IMG/VR virus record: IMGVR_UViG_3300042319_001471
Span: 62,001-126,000 of that record
Origin: a virus
DNA: 64,000 nucleotides
Direction: 5' to 3' (one strand)
Position 1 is the first letter of the stretch, and the number at the start of each line of letters is the position of its first letter. The notes beneath the pieces are model-generated. The model ran no database searches. It saw nothing but the letters and a program-made list of their open reading frames with translations, and was not told the DNA's origin. Positions 33,191 to 41,443 of this stretch are shown piece by piece. Both the position numbers and the translations under genes were made by a program.

Positions 33191-34021
33191 TTTTGATAAT
33201 ATCGTAGCTTCCACTTCAATCTTGTTCATATCTTCCACTGATACGACCCCTTTGAACTGTTCCTTGAGAACTTTGGTATCTTGCCCCAATTCGTGATGCC
33301 CAATCATGTAATTACGAAAGCGATCCTTGAGATCATTCTTGTATGGGATACCAGCAGGACGCTCAAAGCGGTGTAACCAACGCAGGAAGGGCAAGCAGAG
33401 CGTCTTCTTACCGTGTTGGCGGTATTTCTCATGGATATACTTCTCCTCCCCCCCAAAGCCCCTAAAAGCTTTGTTGAATCCCAACCATGAGTCTGTCCTA
33501 CAGGAGAACAGTCCCATGCCTTGGGCTGGTATTTCAAAGGGGGGAGCATCCGTTTCCTTGCCCCTCTCATCCGTTTGCCACGTTCCCCACATATGGGAAC
33601 TCCAAGTGTCATCAAAGTGGGTGGAATAATGATGGAAATCATCATAAAGCAGAGGACCTTGTAAAAGATTTCCACCATCTCCACCACAATCGTATAAATG
33701 GATCAGCTTTTTCAAGGCACCGGGGACAATCATCACATGGCTATCCATGCATAGGGTATAAGGGGTATCCGATAGGGAAAACACCTTATTTTTAACGGTG
33801 GATGCGTTGTATTTGGTGAATGGGAGGTATTGAAAAGGTTCTTTGATCCAATTCGTGAGATTCCTATTGGATTGCCCATGGGGAGAATCAGGATTATTAT
33901 CAATAATAATAAATTCAATATCATCTATAACTTCCCGATGATATGTTCTAATGGCTTGAATGCTGAAATATAATCCATCATAATCATTATAGGTGGGAAT
34001 ACCAATCGTGAGTTTTCGCAT
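33185..34021 (-). CDS. Glycosyltransferase family 2-like
   Basis: 278 residues. TIGIPTYNDYDGLYFSIQAI (residues 4-23) is the classic GT2 start, EFIIIDNNPDS (about 36) follows, CMDSH (about 92) is the DxD-equivalent, and GFGGEEKYIHEKY (about 190) is in the place of the catalytic ED motif. It would glycosylate a virion or host acceptor. Last gene of the minus-strand fibre cluster and next to a Thr-rich protein that is a plausible O-glycan acceptor. Confidence 0.85.
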   Translation of the reverse strand: MRKLTIGIPTYNDYDGLYFSIQAIRTYHREVIDDIEFIIIDNNPDSPHGQSNRNLTNWIKEPFQYLPFTKYNASTVKNKVFSLSDTPYTLCMDSHVMIVPGALKKLIHLYDCGGDGGNLLQGPLLYDDFHHYSTHFDDTWSSHMWGTWQTDERGKETDAPPFEIPAQGMGLFSCRTDSWLGFNKAFRGFGGEEKYIHEKYRQHGKKTLCLPFLRWLHRFERPAGIPYKNDLKDRFRNYMIGHHELGQDTKVLKEQFKGVVSVEDMNKIEVEATILSKL

Positions 34022-34032
34022 GTTAATAATTA

Positions 34033-34509
34033 TCAGAACCCAAGCTTTTTACAATAACTTTCACATTCAATAGGCACAACTGTTCCAGTTCTTGGAACAG
34101 TTGTTGTGGTCGTTGTGGTCGTAGTCGTTGTTGTGGTGGTCGTAGTTATTTGAATGGTAAATGGATTGAGAGATGTCGGGGGTGTTATATCAATCACTAA
34201 CGGGGGAATGGTTCGTGTTGTAAAGTTCAGAATGATGGGGGGATTGATTACTGGTGGGTTTGGAGGGGGAGCGCAACAACTTAAAGATGGTGTTGTGGGG
34301 GGTTCTGTAGTGGTGGGGGGTTCTGTAGTGATGGGGGGTTCTGTAGTGGTGTCTGATGGAGCAGTCGTGGTGCTTGTAGTAGTCGTGGTGTCTGATGGAG
34401 CAGTCGTGGTGCTTGTAGTAGTCGTGGTGTCTGATGGAGCAGTCGTGGTGCTTGTAGTAGGCGTTGGAGTGGTGGTGCCTGAGAGAGTAGTGGTGGTGCT
34501 TGTAGGCAT
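34033..34509 (-). CDS. Mucin-like Thr/Pro-rich protein
   Basis: 158 residues, about half Thr. The N-terminal third has 13-residue repeats (SDTTTTTSTTTAP), then TEPPTT units, a CC-APPPNPPVINPP stretch, a strand-rich region and a run of about 17 Thr near the C-terminus. Codon use is uniform in the repeats, so they are recent tandem expansions. Lies between the GT2 gene and the fibre genes on the same strand. Probably an exposed virion or fibre decoration; O-glycosylation is inference. Confidence 0.6.
   Translation of the reverse strand: MPTSTTTTLSGTTTPTPTTSTTTAPSDTTTTTSTTTAPSDTTTTTSTTTAPSDTTTEPPITTEPPTTTEPPTTPSLSCCAPPPNPPVINPPIILNFTTRTIPPLVIDITPPTSLNPFTIQITTTTTTTTTTTTTTTTVPRTGTVVPIECESYCKKLGF
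34349..34460 (-). repeat. 39-bp tandem repeat in the Thr-rich gene
   Basis: Nearly identical units begin at 34349, 34388 and 34427 (the last incomplete), each encoding 13 residues. Shorter GGTTCTGTAGTG units follow at about 34307-34350. Confidence 0.85.
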
Positions 34510-34533
34510 TACAGTGTCAAAGTATATGTTACA

Positions 34534-35001
34534 TTAAACGATTATATAATTCACATCAGAAACGATGTAAAAAGTGTTTGGATCGTTGGAAGCAGACAGC
34601 GTTGACCACCCAACCGAAGTGACCCGAACCAGATTATCAATCTGAACACCTCCCAGAGCTTGGTTGATATCACTTGTCAACCCGGAACCGCCGATTTTTT
34701 CCCAATCGGATAAGTTTGACCCATCATTTTGTTTGAGTCTATATAATACGAGAGCATCACTATTATATGCCAAATCTCCTATTTCTGCGGGAGAGAAGGT
34801 GGTGACATCGGGATTTGATCCCTTGAATTTATTGCCAACCAAAACACCCCCGTTATCCGCACCATTGCCAATGAAAAGACGTTCAGTATCGGTGGTGAAT
34901 GCAAATTCTCCTGAATTTAACAGAACGTTTAAACGTTCTGCATTGGTTCCTTGGCGGGCAAGCAACTTTAAAAGGGTGTCGTTGGTGATTGATATTGACA
35001 T
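34534..35001 (-). CDS. Tail fibre-like protein, short
   Basis: 155 residues. RQGTNAERLNVLLNSGEFAF then TTDTERLFIGNG (residues about 16-48) is the N-terminal motif of many phage tail-fibre and tropism proteins. A paralogous motif opens the next gene upstream. The C-terminal part is beta-rich. Likely part of a distal fibre or its attachment module. Confidence 0.7.
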   Translation of the reverse strand: MSISITNDTLLKLLARQGTNAERLNVLLNSGEFAFTTDTERLFIGNGADNGGVLVGNKFKGSNPDVTTFSPAEIGDLAYNSDALVLYRLKQNDGSNLSDWEKIGGSGLTSDINQALGGVQIDNLVRVTSVGWSTLSASNDPNTFYIVSDVNYIIV

Positions 35002-35002
35002 A

Positions 35003-36061
35003 TTAGTATGTGAAGATTGGGATTGCGAATCTATTTACCGTTTTTCCGGTTTCGGATGTATCCCCCGCAAATGTGATGAATCCAGCGGAAGATAAGGTGA
35101 TTGATACGGAAGAAAGACCGTTGGAAGACAATGCCGTGAAACTTGTCAATTGTATTCCGGGAACCACACCATCCGTGAGTTGCGATGGACTACCATTAAA
35201 AAGAGCAGATAAGGAATGATGCGTGGAATTCCCAGTCAGAGTATCATAAATTGTCAATGCATCTTTGGAAATGGCTTCCCAATTCGATAGTGCGGTGGCT
35301 GGTAATGATTGTAATTGATAAATCACTTTATCAACTGATGCTGTGTTCCCAACTTTAGCAGTAACTCCACTGAGAGCGTTATATGCGGATACTGGCAAAT
35401 GGGATTGTGTGTTCAATCCATAGGCGGAAATTCTGGCGTAATTGGCGGAAAGTATTCCCGATTGGAATGTGAAATCGGTGGGGGAAACAGTCAAAGAAAT
35501 TGGTCTTCCATTACCACCACTCAATCCATTACTGAAAGAAGATGAAAGAATTTCCCTTGTTGTGATTCCTCCTGTTTTTATGGAGAGTTGATTGGAAGAT
35601 ATTTCAAAGAAATTTGTTCTATAATTTAATTGAATTTTACCATCAATGATATTGACACCATTTGTAACCGTGTTTGGGTTAATTTTGGATGCCGATAGTC
35701 CACTTACTGCCATATTAACAGTGGAAGTCGAATCATATATAAATTCAGAAGAGAATTTTGTTCTCACATCTCCCCAATTCGTGGCGGAACTATAAGGAGA
35801 TGCAGTAAGTTGATACCAGATTGAATTTACAGATACAAGATCACCAACTTCAGCCAAAGTGGTGCTAAGACTATAATAATTGTTGAGAGGGGGGTGGACT
35901 TTACTGGAAACCGGATTACCACCACTCAACACTCCGTTACCAATGAATAGACGTTTGGAATCTGTTGCGTGGACAAGTTCTCCTTGGTCAAAACGGGTTG
36001 AATTGATCTCAGCGTTTGTTCCTCTACGAACTTTGATTTTTGAAATGTAGATATCAGCCAT
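35003..36061 (-). CDS. Tail fibre-like protein, long
   Basis: 352 residues. Begins with VRRGTNAEINSTRFDQGELVHATDSKRLFIGNG-type motif (residues about 11-43), paralogous to the 155-residue neighbour, followed by Ser/Thr/Asn-rich beta repeats (for example LSSAGFITFAG). No enzymatic motif. Likely trimeric fibre shaft. Confidence 0.7.
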   Translation of the reverse strand: MADIYISKIKVRRGTNAEINSTRFDQGELVHATDSKRLFIGNGVLSGGNPVSSKVHPPLNNYYSLSTTLAEVGDLVSVNSIWYQLTASPYSSATNWGDVRTKFSSEFIYDSTSTVNMAVSGLSASKINPNTVTNGVNIIDGKIQLNYRTNFFEISSNQLSIKTGGITTREILSSSFSNGLSGGNGRPISLTVSPTDFTFQSGILSANYARISAYGLNTQSHLPVSAYNALSGVTAKVGNTASVDKVIYQLQSLPATALSNWEAISKDALTIYDTLTGNSTHHSLSALFNGSPSQLTDGVVPGIQLTSFTALSSNGLSSVSITLSSAGFITFAGDTSETGKTVNRFAIPIFTY

Positions 36062-36065
36062 ATTA

Positions 36066-36944
36066 TTACCACTCTAAATACACAATTCCACTACCAGCTA
36101 CGCTATCACTCGCCCCCGCTGTGCTACACCCAACCCCTCCACCATATGCTCGACTTCCACCCCAATAAGAAGACCCACCAGTGGAGTCTCTATCATTCTC
36201 CCCAGCAACAGCGTGTCCACCATCCCCACCTTTGACTTCCAAAAATGACGTAACTTTCGGAGAGGAACCAATATTAGCTCCCCCTCCACCATAACTCCCA
36301 CCAAAAACCGTCGTGGTATTTCCTCCTGTGGCAGATGCTACAATATTACCATCATCATCTGTTATCGATGATGTATCACCGACAGCATTCCCCGAATTAC
36401 CAGCAGCACCCACAACAACAGTGAATTCTTCACCGGGAATAGTATCCATATACCCAATGGCAGTTCCTCCCCCACCAGCACTTCTAACTACAGCATATCC
36501 CCCACCACCTGTCACAATGAATTTCACTACTTTGACATTTTCTGGCACGGTGAATGTGTAGGAACCTGCTATTGTATATGTTTGTATGCCTTTTGGTGCT
36601 GTGGTTATGTTCGTAATAGTCCCATCGGTCATAGTGATGATGGGATTATAGTAAGAACCATTTGCAATACCCCCTAAAAATTGCTGTATTTGCGACCAAG
36701 AACTGAGTGATAAAACATTGGTTCCCCCAGATGTCATAAGACTGAGATTAAAACCGGGATCAGATAGCGGATATGTTATTCCAGCTATTGACGCTCTATC
36801 ATTAGATAATTTCAAAGATGATGGGTTTCCAACACCATCATATATGGTTTTAAGATCGCTTGTTGTTAGTGCATTGTTGCTGGTGTGTAATATCCCTAAA
36901 AAGGAATCCGCAGCGAATTGGTCTGTTAAATCTGGTAAAGTCAT
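36066..36944 (-). CDS. Glycine-rich tail adhesin
   Basis: 292 residues. A fibre-like N-terminal half, then a PGTYTFTVPENVKVVKFIVTGGGG-type strand (about residue 125), several polyglycine segments (AGGGGT, GGSYGGGG, GGDGGH, YGGGVGC) and a terminal GIVYLEW. The pattern is that of Gly-rich distal adhesins of T4-like phages, which bind host receptors. Preceded by late motif ATTAAATAATGTT. Confidence 0.75.
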   Translation of the reverse strand: MTLPDLTDQFAADSFLGILHTSNNALTTSDLKTIYDGVGNPSSLKLSNDRASIAGITYPLSDPGFNLSLMTSGGTNVLSLSSWSQIQQFLGGIANGSYYNPIITMTDGTITNITTAPKGIQTYTIAGSYTFTVPENVKVVKFIVTGGGGYAVVRSAGGGGTAIGYMDTIPGEEFTVVVGAAGNSGNAVGDTSSITDDDGNIVASATGGNTTTVFGGSYGGGGANIGSSPKVTSFLEVKGGDGGHAVAGENDRDSTGGSSYWGGSRAYGGGVGCSTAGASDSVAGSGIVYLEW

Positions 36945-36957
36945 AACATTATTTAAT
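36945..36957 (-). promoter_or_regulatory. Late promoter before 36944
   Basis: ATTAAATAATGTT on the minus strand abuts ATG 36944; lies in the last codons of the upstream gene. Confidence 0.55.
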
Positions 36958-38731
36958 CCACGGTTATCAAATTGGCAACCAATTGTTTTTGGAGATCGGT
37001 TAATAGTGTTAAGATGCGTTGCATCATCAAAACATTGACAGATTCATTCCCATTCATGTAAAGATTGTTGGTGTCGTATGTGATTTCTTGTATTTTATTT
37101 AGAAATACGTCATTTTTACCAATTGAGTAGGAATTGGTTGCATTTGTATAAAGTGTTAGTATATCTTTGAGAATGTATGATATGGTTTTGTTGAAAAATA
37201 ATCCATACGAAGTGTCTGCACATTTGACACCATCATAATTTTTTATTAAATCCAAGGAAATGGAACTAAGATATGAATCGGGAATATTTTGCCGAAGAGG
37301 ATATATTCTACCAGAATTCAATAAGAAAACGTAATTTTTATCAGATTTAACGATATTATCGAACATATAATTAGTGTAATAATTGGAATCCAGAGATGTG
37401 GTATTCCATTTCAAATTACCATTTCCAAATTTTTGGATATAATTTTTCCACGTTTCTTTTTTCACATACTTGAGGTTGCTTTCTCGCATTTGCCCTGTTG
37501 GATATGTTGGGTTTGATACCACACGGGTTTGACATTGCGCCGAACTATTTAAATAAAATATATTGGAATCGTGATTGGAAAACGATACCCTATAATTGTC
37601 ACTATTTTGGAATTCTGATATTGGGGTGTCCCTCAACGTTCCTTCAATATCCAAAGGATCAAAAAACATAATATGAAAAATATTTGATTTTTGATGTAAA
37701 ATGATGACATAATCATCAATAACCCGAATATTAACGCTTAATAATTCCTCAATCCCAAGGGATGCTAAATTGAACTCAATTATTTTTTCTGTTGAGTATT
37801 TATTTCTAAGAACAAGAGCATCATTTTCAATGGATGTCCTGTAATTATCCCCGAAACGAATGAATTCTGTTGAAAAATTTGGGATATTATAAAATTTGCG
37901 TCCCCATTTACCGATCAAGTCCTTAAATTTCTTTTCAATACTCCATTTAAATATTTCAGAATTAACATCCCCTAATTTGATCGAGTCCACCAGAACTAAA
38001 GTATCGCATTCAATATAATTAATAGAATCATATACCAATAAATCACCAAGCGTGATAATGGTTATTTTATTTTCAAATTCATCATAATCAATTCCATATA
38101 CCTCTTCGGAAAATTCCAACTCCTGAACGGAGTATTCGATATATCCTTCATCTGTAAATGATCCCTTGAGAGTATAAAGTTCGAAACCAGTTGAACATAG
38201 ATATTTAAACGTTTGATCAGATTTGACAAATAACGCCCCATATTTAATCTTTTCAAGAAATGCCCATTCGAGAGAATATCGAAATGGATCGATATGAGAT
38301 ATATTTTTCTTCCCCGACATGAGATCGTCGTTTCTCATGTCAACGATGGTGGATGACAACCCGTAATAATGGGAGTCGTTTTCCGTGAAATTGATGATTT
38401 GAGGATTATTAACAACCAAAGATTTGAAAACAATTAGATTATTCTGGTTGATGATGGATAATAATCTTTCCATCTCAACCTTGTTGAGAACATCAAAAAC
38501 ATTGGCTGTTATATCGGATGTTTCCGTGATTGAATCAAATTGATTGTCAAATTCCATTTTATTGAGATAGAAATCTGAAATGAAAGTGTTCTTCGGGGTA
38601 AGTTGCTCAGAAGTCTCGCTTTTTTTGCGTTCCGTATATGCAACCCCTTCTTCAACGTGGAAGAATCCAGAGTAATCGGCACCATTTAAGGTAAATGCTT
38701 CACCTGATGTAAATTTGAAATACGAAATCAT
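36953..38731 (-). CDS. Large tail/virion structural protein
   Basis: 592 residues, beta-rich, many Asn, Tyr and Ser; no fold recognised. Start overlaps the upstream stop (ATGA). The order and strand place it among distal tail or fibre-connector proteins. C-terminal 45 residues are helical (VNVLMMQRILTLLTDLQKQL), perhaps for trimerisation. Confidence 0.6.
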   Translation of the reverse strand: MISYFKFTSGEAFTLNGADYSGFFHVEEGVAYTERKKSETSEQLTPKNTFISDFYLNKMEFDNQFDSITETSDITANVFDVLNKVEMERLLSIINQNNLIVFKSLVVNNPQIINFTENDSHYYGLSSTIVDMRNDDLMSGKKNISHIDPFRYSLEWAFLEKIKYGALFVKSDQTFKYLCSTGFELYTLKGSFTDEGYIEYSVQELEFSEEVYGIDYDEFENKITIITLGDLLVYDSINYIECDTLVLVDSIKLGDVNSEIFKWSIEKKFKDLIGKWGRKFYNIPNFSTEFIRFGDNYRTSIENDALVLRNKYSTEKIIEFNLASLGIEELLSVNIRVIDDYVIILHQKSNIFHIMFFDPLDIEGTLRDTPISEFQNSDNYRVSFSNHDSNIFYLNSSAQCQTRVVSNPTYPTGQMRESNLKYVKKETWKNYIQKFGNGNLKWNTTSLDSNYYTNYMFDNIVKSDKNYVFLLNSGRIYPLRQNIPDSYLSSISLDLIKNYDGVKCADTSYGLFFNKTISYILKDILTLYTNATNSYSIGKNDVFLNKIQEITYDTNNLYMNGNESVNVLMMQRILTLLTDLQKQLVANLITVD

Positions 38732-40953
38732 GGGATTGTTAAATTATTTATTTGAGTGGTTATTGAAGAGCGATCAACAATCTCTGAAGATATACGATTA
38801 CGAAGTCCATCCATATCAGAATCTTCCAATTCAACATTTTTGATGAATATATTGACAAAATTCGATTTATAAGCTTGATTGTTGCACACACTTTGAAGAT
38901 ATTCAACCGTGTCGGTGCTGTTTCTCATACCACAAGGTAAAGTAATTGTAATTGGGTCTATTTTAGATTCCCCGTCAAGCATTGGAGTGATAAATGCGAG
39001 ATTTTCTGATGTATATTCTGTAGTTACACCAACTTTCAACAAGGTATTTTGGTTAAAAATGTCCTCATCATTCACAACAAAATCTCCAAACACCAATCTT
39101 TTTCCATAAAATTGGTAAATATCAAAAGTATAATACCCCACAATTTGGTTATTTAGAAAGAAATATAATTGTCCGGTTACAGCATCAATGGAAACACAAA
39201 CAAAATTGCGCTGGGATGGTTTATACACAACCGTTTCCGTGAAAGTGGTGGTTTCAACGAATCCGGGATTATAAAGGTTCATTTCAAATATGAGATTATC
39301 ACCTCTTTTTTCAATGGTGAGTCCTCCATTGGTATTATTTCGTTTGCTTTTGAATTTCCAATTTTGTCTATTACCATCAAAATAAAATTTTACGGTGAAT
39401 TTACTAGCATCATTCAATTGTTTGAAATAATTAATATTATTTCCGGTTGTTGTTAGGGATTGACAGGGTGTTATCACCACCGGATCGGTTACAGACTCTT
39501 CCGCTTTAATTCTTTCGTATGTGTATTTGCAATTCGGTACAAATAACATATCACTTTTTTTATCAAACACCGTGAAAGATGAGAGACTGTCCCGTATTGA
39601 TGTATTTCCAGTCACTAATTCCTCCACCACATCATCATATGTAGGATTGAATGAATTATCTCCCACCAGTGCCAAGGATTTTTCAATCAAATCGGGGTAA
39701 TAGTAACGATCCACCCAAACTTTATCACTACCAAGGGGGGAACCGGACAACCAAGTGCATAGATATGTTTGCCCATCATCATAGCTCACTGAAACATCGG
39801 AGCGATATACCTTATCTGCATATTCGGGTGTTGGATATCCAAATGCTCCCGATTCCACGAATTTTGTATCATTGATATTGATCCTGCTGAATGGGGACAT
39901 GTTATCCGGCGCAGTAAAACGATTCAGTCCGGGAAGAATTTCATATGATTTGTTGTAAAGAACATAATTTAGAGCTAAAGTCTCATCTTTTTCAGTGTCG
40001 ATATCATTGAAAATGGATGTATAATTCCGCATACCATCAACGAAAAATTTCAAGTCTTGTGAAGATAATAATGTGTTGCCCGATGTAAACGTATTGTCTT
40101 GGGTGAGTTGATTCTTTAGAACAATGATATCAGTTGAATCGTTTTCACGGTGTAACAGATAGTTATTATCCAAATCCTTTAGTATTCCGTTTTCCGATAT
40201 GGTATTATCGTCCCCATATTCAACATAAGAAGTATTTGGATTAATATTGAAATCGGAATATATGTCTTTGCTCAGATAAATGGGATTGGTGTAAACACTC
40301 GCTTTATTTGCGGATGTGGATGGAGATAATGTCAGCGAATTACCCGTTTTTCTGACAAAATAAGGAACACCAGATAAGGTTTGGAAGAGGAATATAGCCT
40401 TGTTTGGGCGGGAGTAGATATATTTGAAATCATAGGCAGTCAATCCTAGATTTTGAGTATAAAAATTTAATTCATTATTAGCATTTCTAGTCAAATAATA
40501 TTTTTTATAGTCATAATATTGATGAATGTTGCAAACATTGTTGGGTTTCAGTGTAATGACAAAATTTGTGGACAAAGAATCACCGTTTGTCGAGAAATTA
40601 TAATTTCCGTAGTATTCACTCTCGTTATAGATACCCGACAATCCCAATCTTCTGGTATCTGCTCTTTGAAACGCCAAAAAATTACCCCCAAAGTTCAGAT
40701 TGGTTAATAATGAATCGGATTTCAGAATTTGATCTTCCTTTTCGAGAATGTTCGATACTTTGGTATTTCTAGTCAGTAAGAAATTGGTATAATTCTTATT
40801 TTTGACATCAACGATACCCGAAAGAGCGTTGTAAAACGTCAGCGTATAATCTCCTTGATAATATCTTGAAAAATTCTGAAACCTTATATCTTCCAAATTT
40901 GAGGAAAGGGGAACAGATTCACAGGATGATAATTTATCAAATAAAATAGCCAC
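38728..40953 (-). CDS. Large tail protein with LamG-like domain
   Basis: 741 residues from a GTG at 40953. The frame is open to an ATG at 40995, but the late motif ATTAAATAATCTT lies between and abuts the GTG, as the motif abuts starts elsewhere. C-terminal region (about 525-640) has the jellyroll pattern FTVKFYFDGNRQNWKF, FVCVSIDAVTGQLYFFLNNQ, typical of a concanavalin/LamG fold, suggesting carbohydrate contact. Rest beta-rich and unassigned. Confidence 0.6.
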   Translation of the reverse strand: MAILFDKLSSCESVPLSSNLEDIRFQNFSRYYQGDYTLTFYNALSGIVDVKNKNYTNFLLTRNTKVSNILEKEDQILKSDSLLTNLNFGGNFLAFQRADTRRLGLSGIYNESEYYGNYNFSTNGDSLSTNFVITLKPNNVCNIHQYYDYKKYYLTRNANNELNFYTQNLGLTAYDFKYIYSRPNKAIFLFQTLSGVPYFVRKTGNSLTLSPSTSANKASVYTNPIYLSKDIYSDFNINPNTSYVEYGDDNTISENGILKDLDNNYLLHRENDSTDIIVLKNQLTQDNTFTSGNTLLSSQDLKFFVDGMRNYTSIFNDIDTEKDETLALNYVLYNKSYEILPGLNRFTAPDNMSPFSRININDTKFVESGAFGYPTPEYADKVYRSDVSVSYDDGQTYLCTWLSGSPLGSDKVWVDRYYYPDLIEKSLALVGDNSFNPTYDDVVEELVTGNTSIRDSLSSFTVFDKKSDMLFVPNCKYTYERIKAEESVTDPVVITPCQSLTTTGNNINYFKQLNDASKFTVKFYFDGNRQNWKFKSKRNNTNGGLTIEKRGDNLIFEMNLYNPGFVETTTFTETVVYKPSQRNFVCVSIDAVTGQLYFFLNNQIVGYYTFDIYQFYGKRLVFGDFVVNDEDIFNQNTLLKVGVTTEYTSENLAFITPMLDGESKIDPITITLPCGMRNSTDTVEYLQSVCNNQAYKSNFVNIFIKNVELEDSDMDGLRNRISSEIVDRSSITTQINNLTIP
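38743..38751 (-). promoter_or_regulatory. Possible late promoter before 38731
   Basis: ATAAATAAT on the minus strand, 11 nt upstream of ATG 38731 and inside the upstream gene; spacing is longer than in other cases. Confidence 0.35.
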
Positions 40954-40966
40954 AAGATTATTTAAT
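40954..40966 (-). promoter_or_regulatory. Late promoter fixing a GTG start
   Basis: ATTAAATAATCTT on the minus strand ends directly at GTG 40953 and overlaps the upstream stop. Confidence 0.5.
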
Positions 40967-41443
40967 GAGTAATTCCAATAGATAACCACCTTCATTAGTC
41001 ACCAATTGATGCATCTTTGAACCGCTCTGTAAATAAACGGTATTTACAAGCTTAACATCTCCCACTGATGTCGCATAATCATAGTTGGTGATGGATAAAG
41101 GTAATGTAAAAGTTGATATATCAGTATTGGTATAATATAAGGAAACCGTCGCTGTCAGTGTTTGACTTGTGGAGATGACAGATGGGAAGTATTCGTGTGT
41201 GTAGGTGGTCATCAGAAGAGATGAAAACACGTTGGATGCAATGTTTTGATTCTGTAGTATATCATTTTCAAAGAAATCTTCCACATTATCTCCCCAATCA
41301 ATGGTTAGGTGTGTGGGAAAAATTCGTTCAGTGACTCCCGATAAAGATAATGTCAACAAGGTATGATCAACCACACCTATTGTTGAATAGGTTGTGGTTT
41401 GGTTGGTGTTTGTTGAAGACAAGGATAGGAATTTGGTGTTCAT
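40958..41443 (-). CDS. Small beta-rich tail protein
   Basis: 161 residues, no family recognised. Alternating Thr/Ser strands (TATVSLYYTNTDISTFTLPL) resemble an Ig-like domain. Coupled to the 854-residue gene by ATGA overlap. Confidence 0.55.
   Translation of the reverse strand: MNTKFLSLSSTNTNQTTTYSTIGVVDHTLLTLSLSGVTERIFPTHLTIDWGDNVEDFFENDILQNQNIASNVFSSLLMTTYTHEYFPSVISTSQTLTATVSLYYTNTDISTFTLPLSITNYDYATSVGDVKLVNTVYLQSGSKMHQLVTNEGGYLLELLIK

Noticed and set aside
34154-34537. Val-rich plus-strand ORF opposite the Thr-rich gene
   Set aside because: It is the antisense of Thr repeats; no start context or family.
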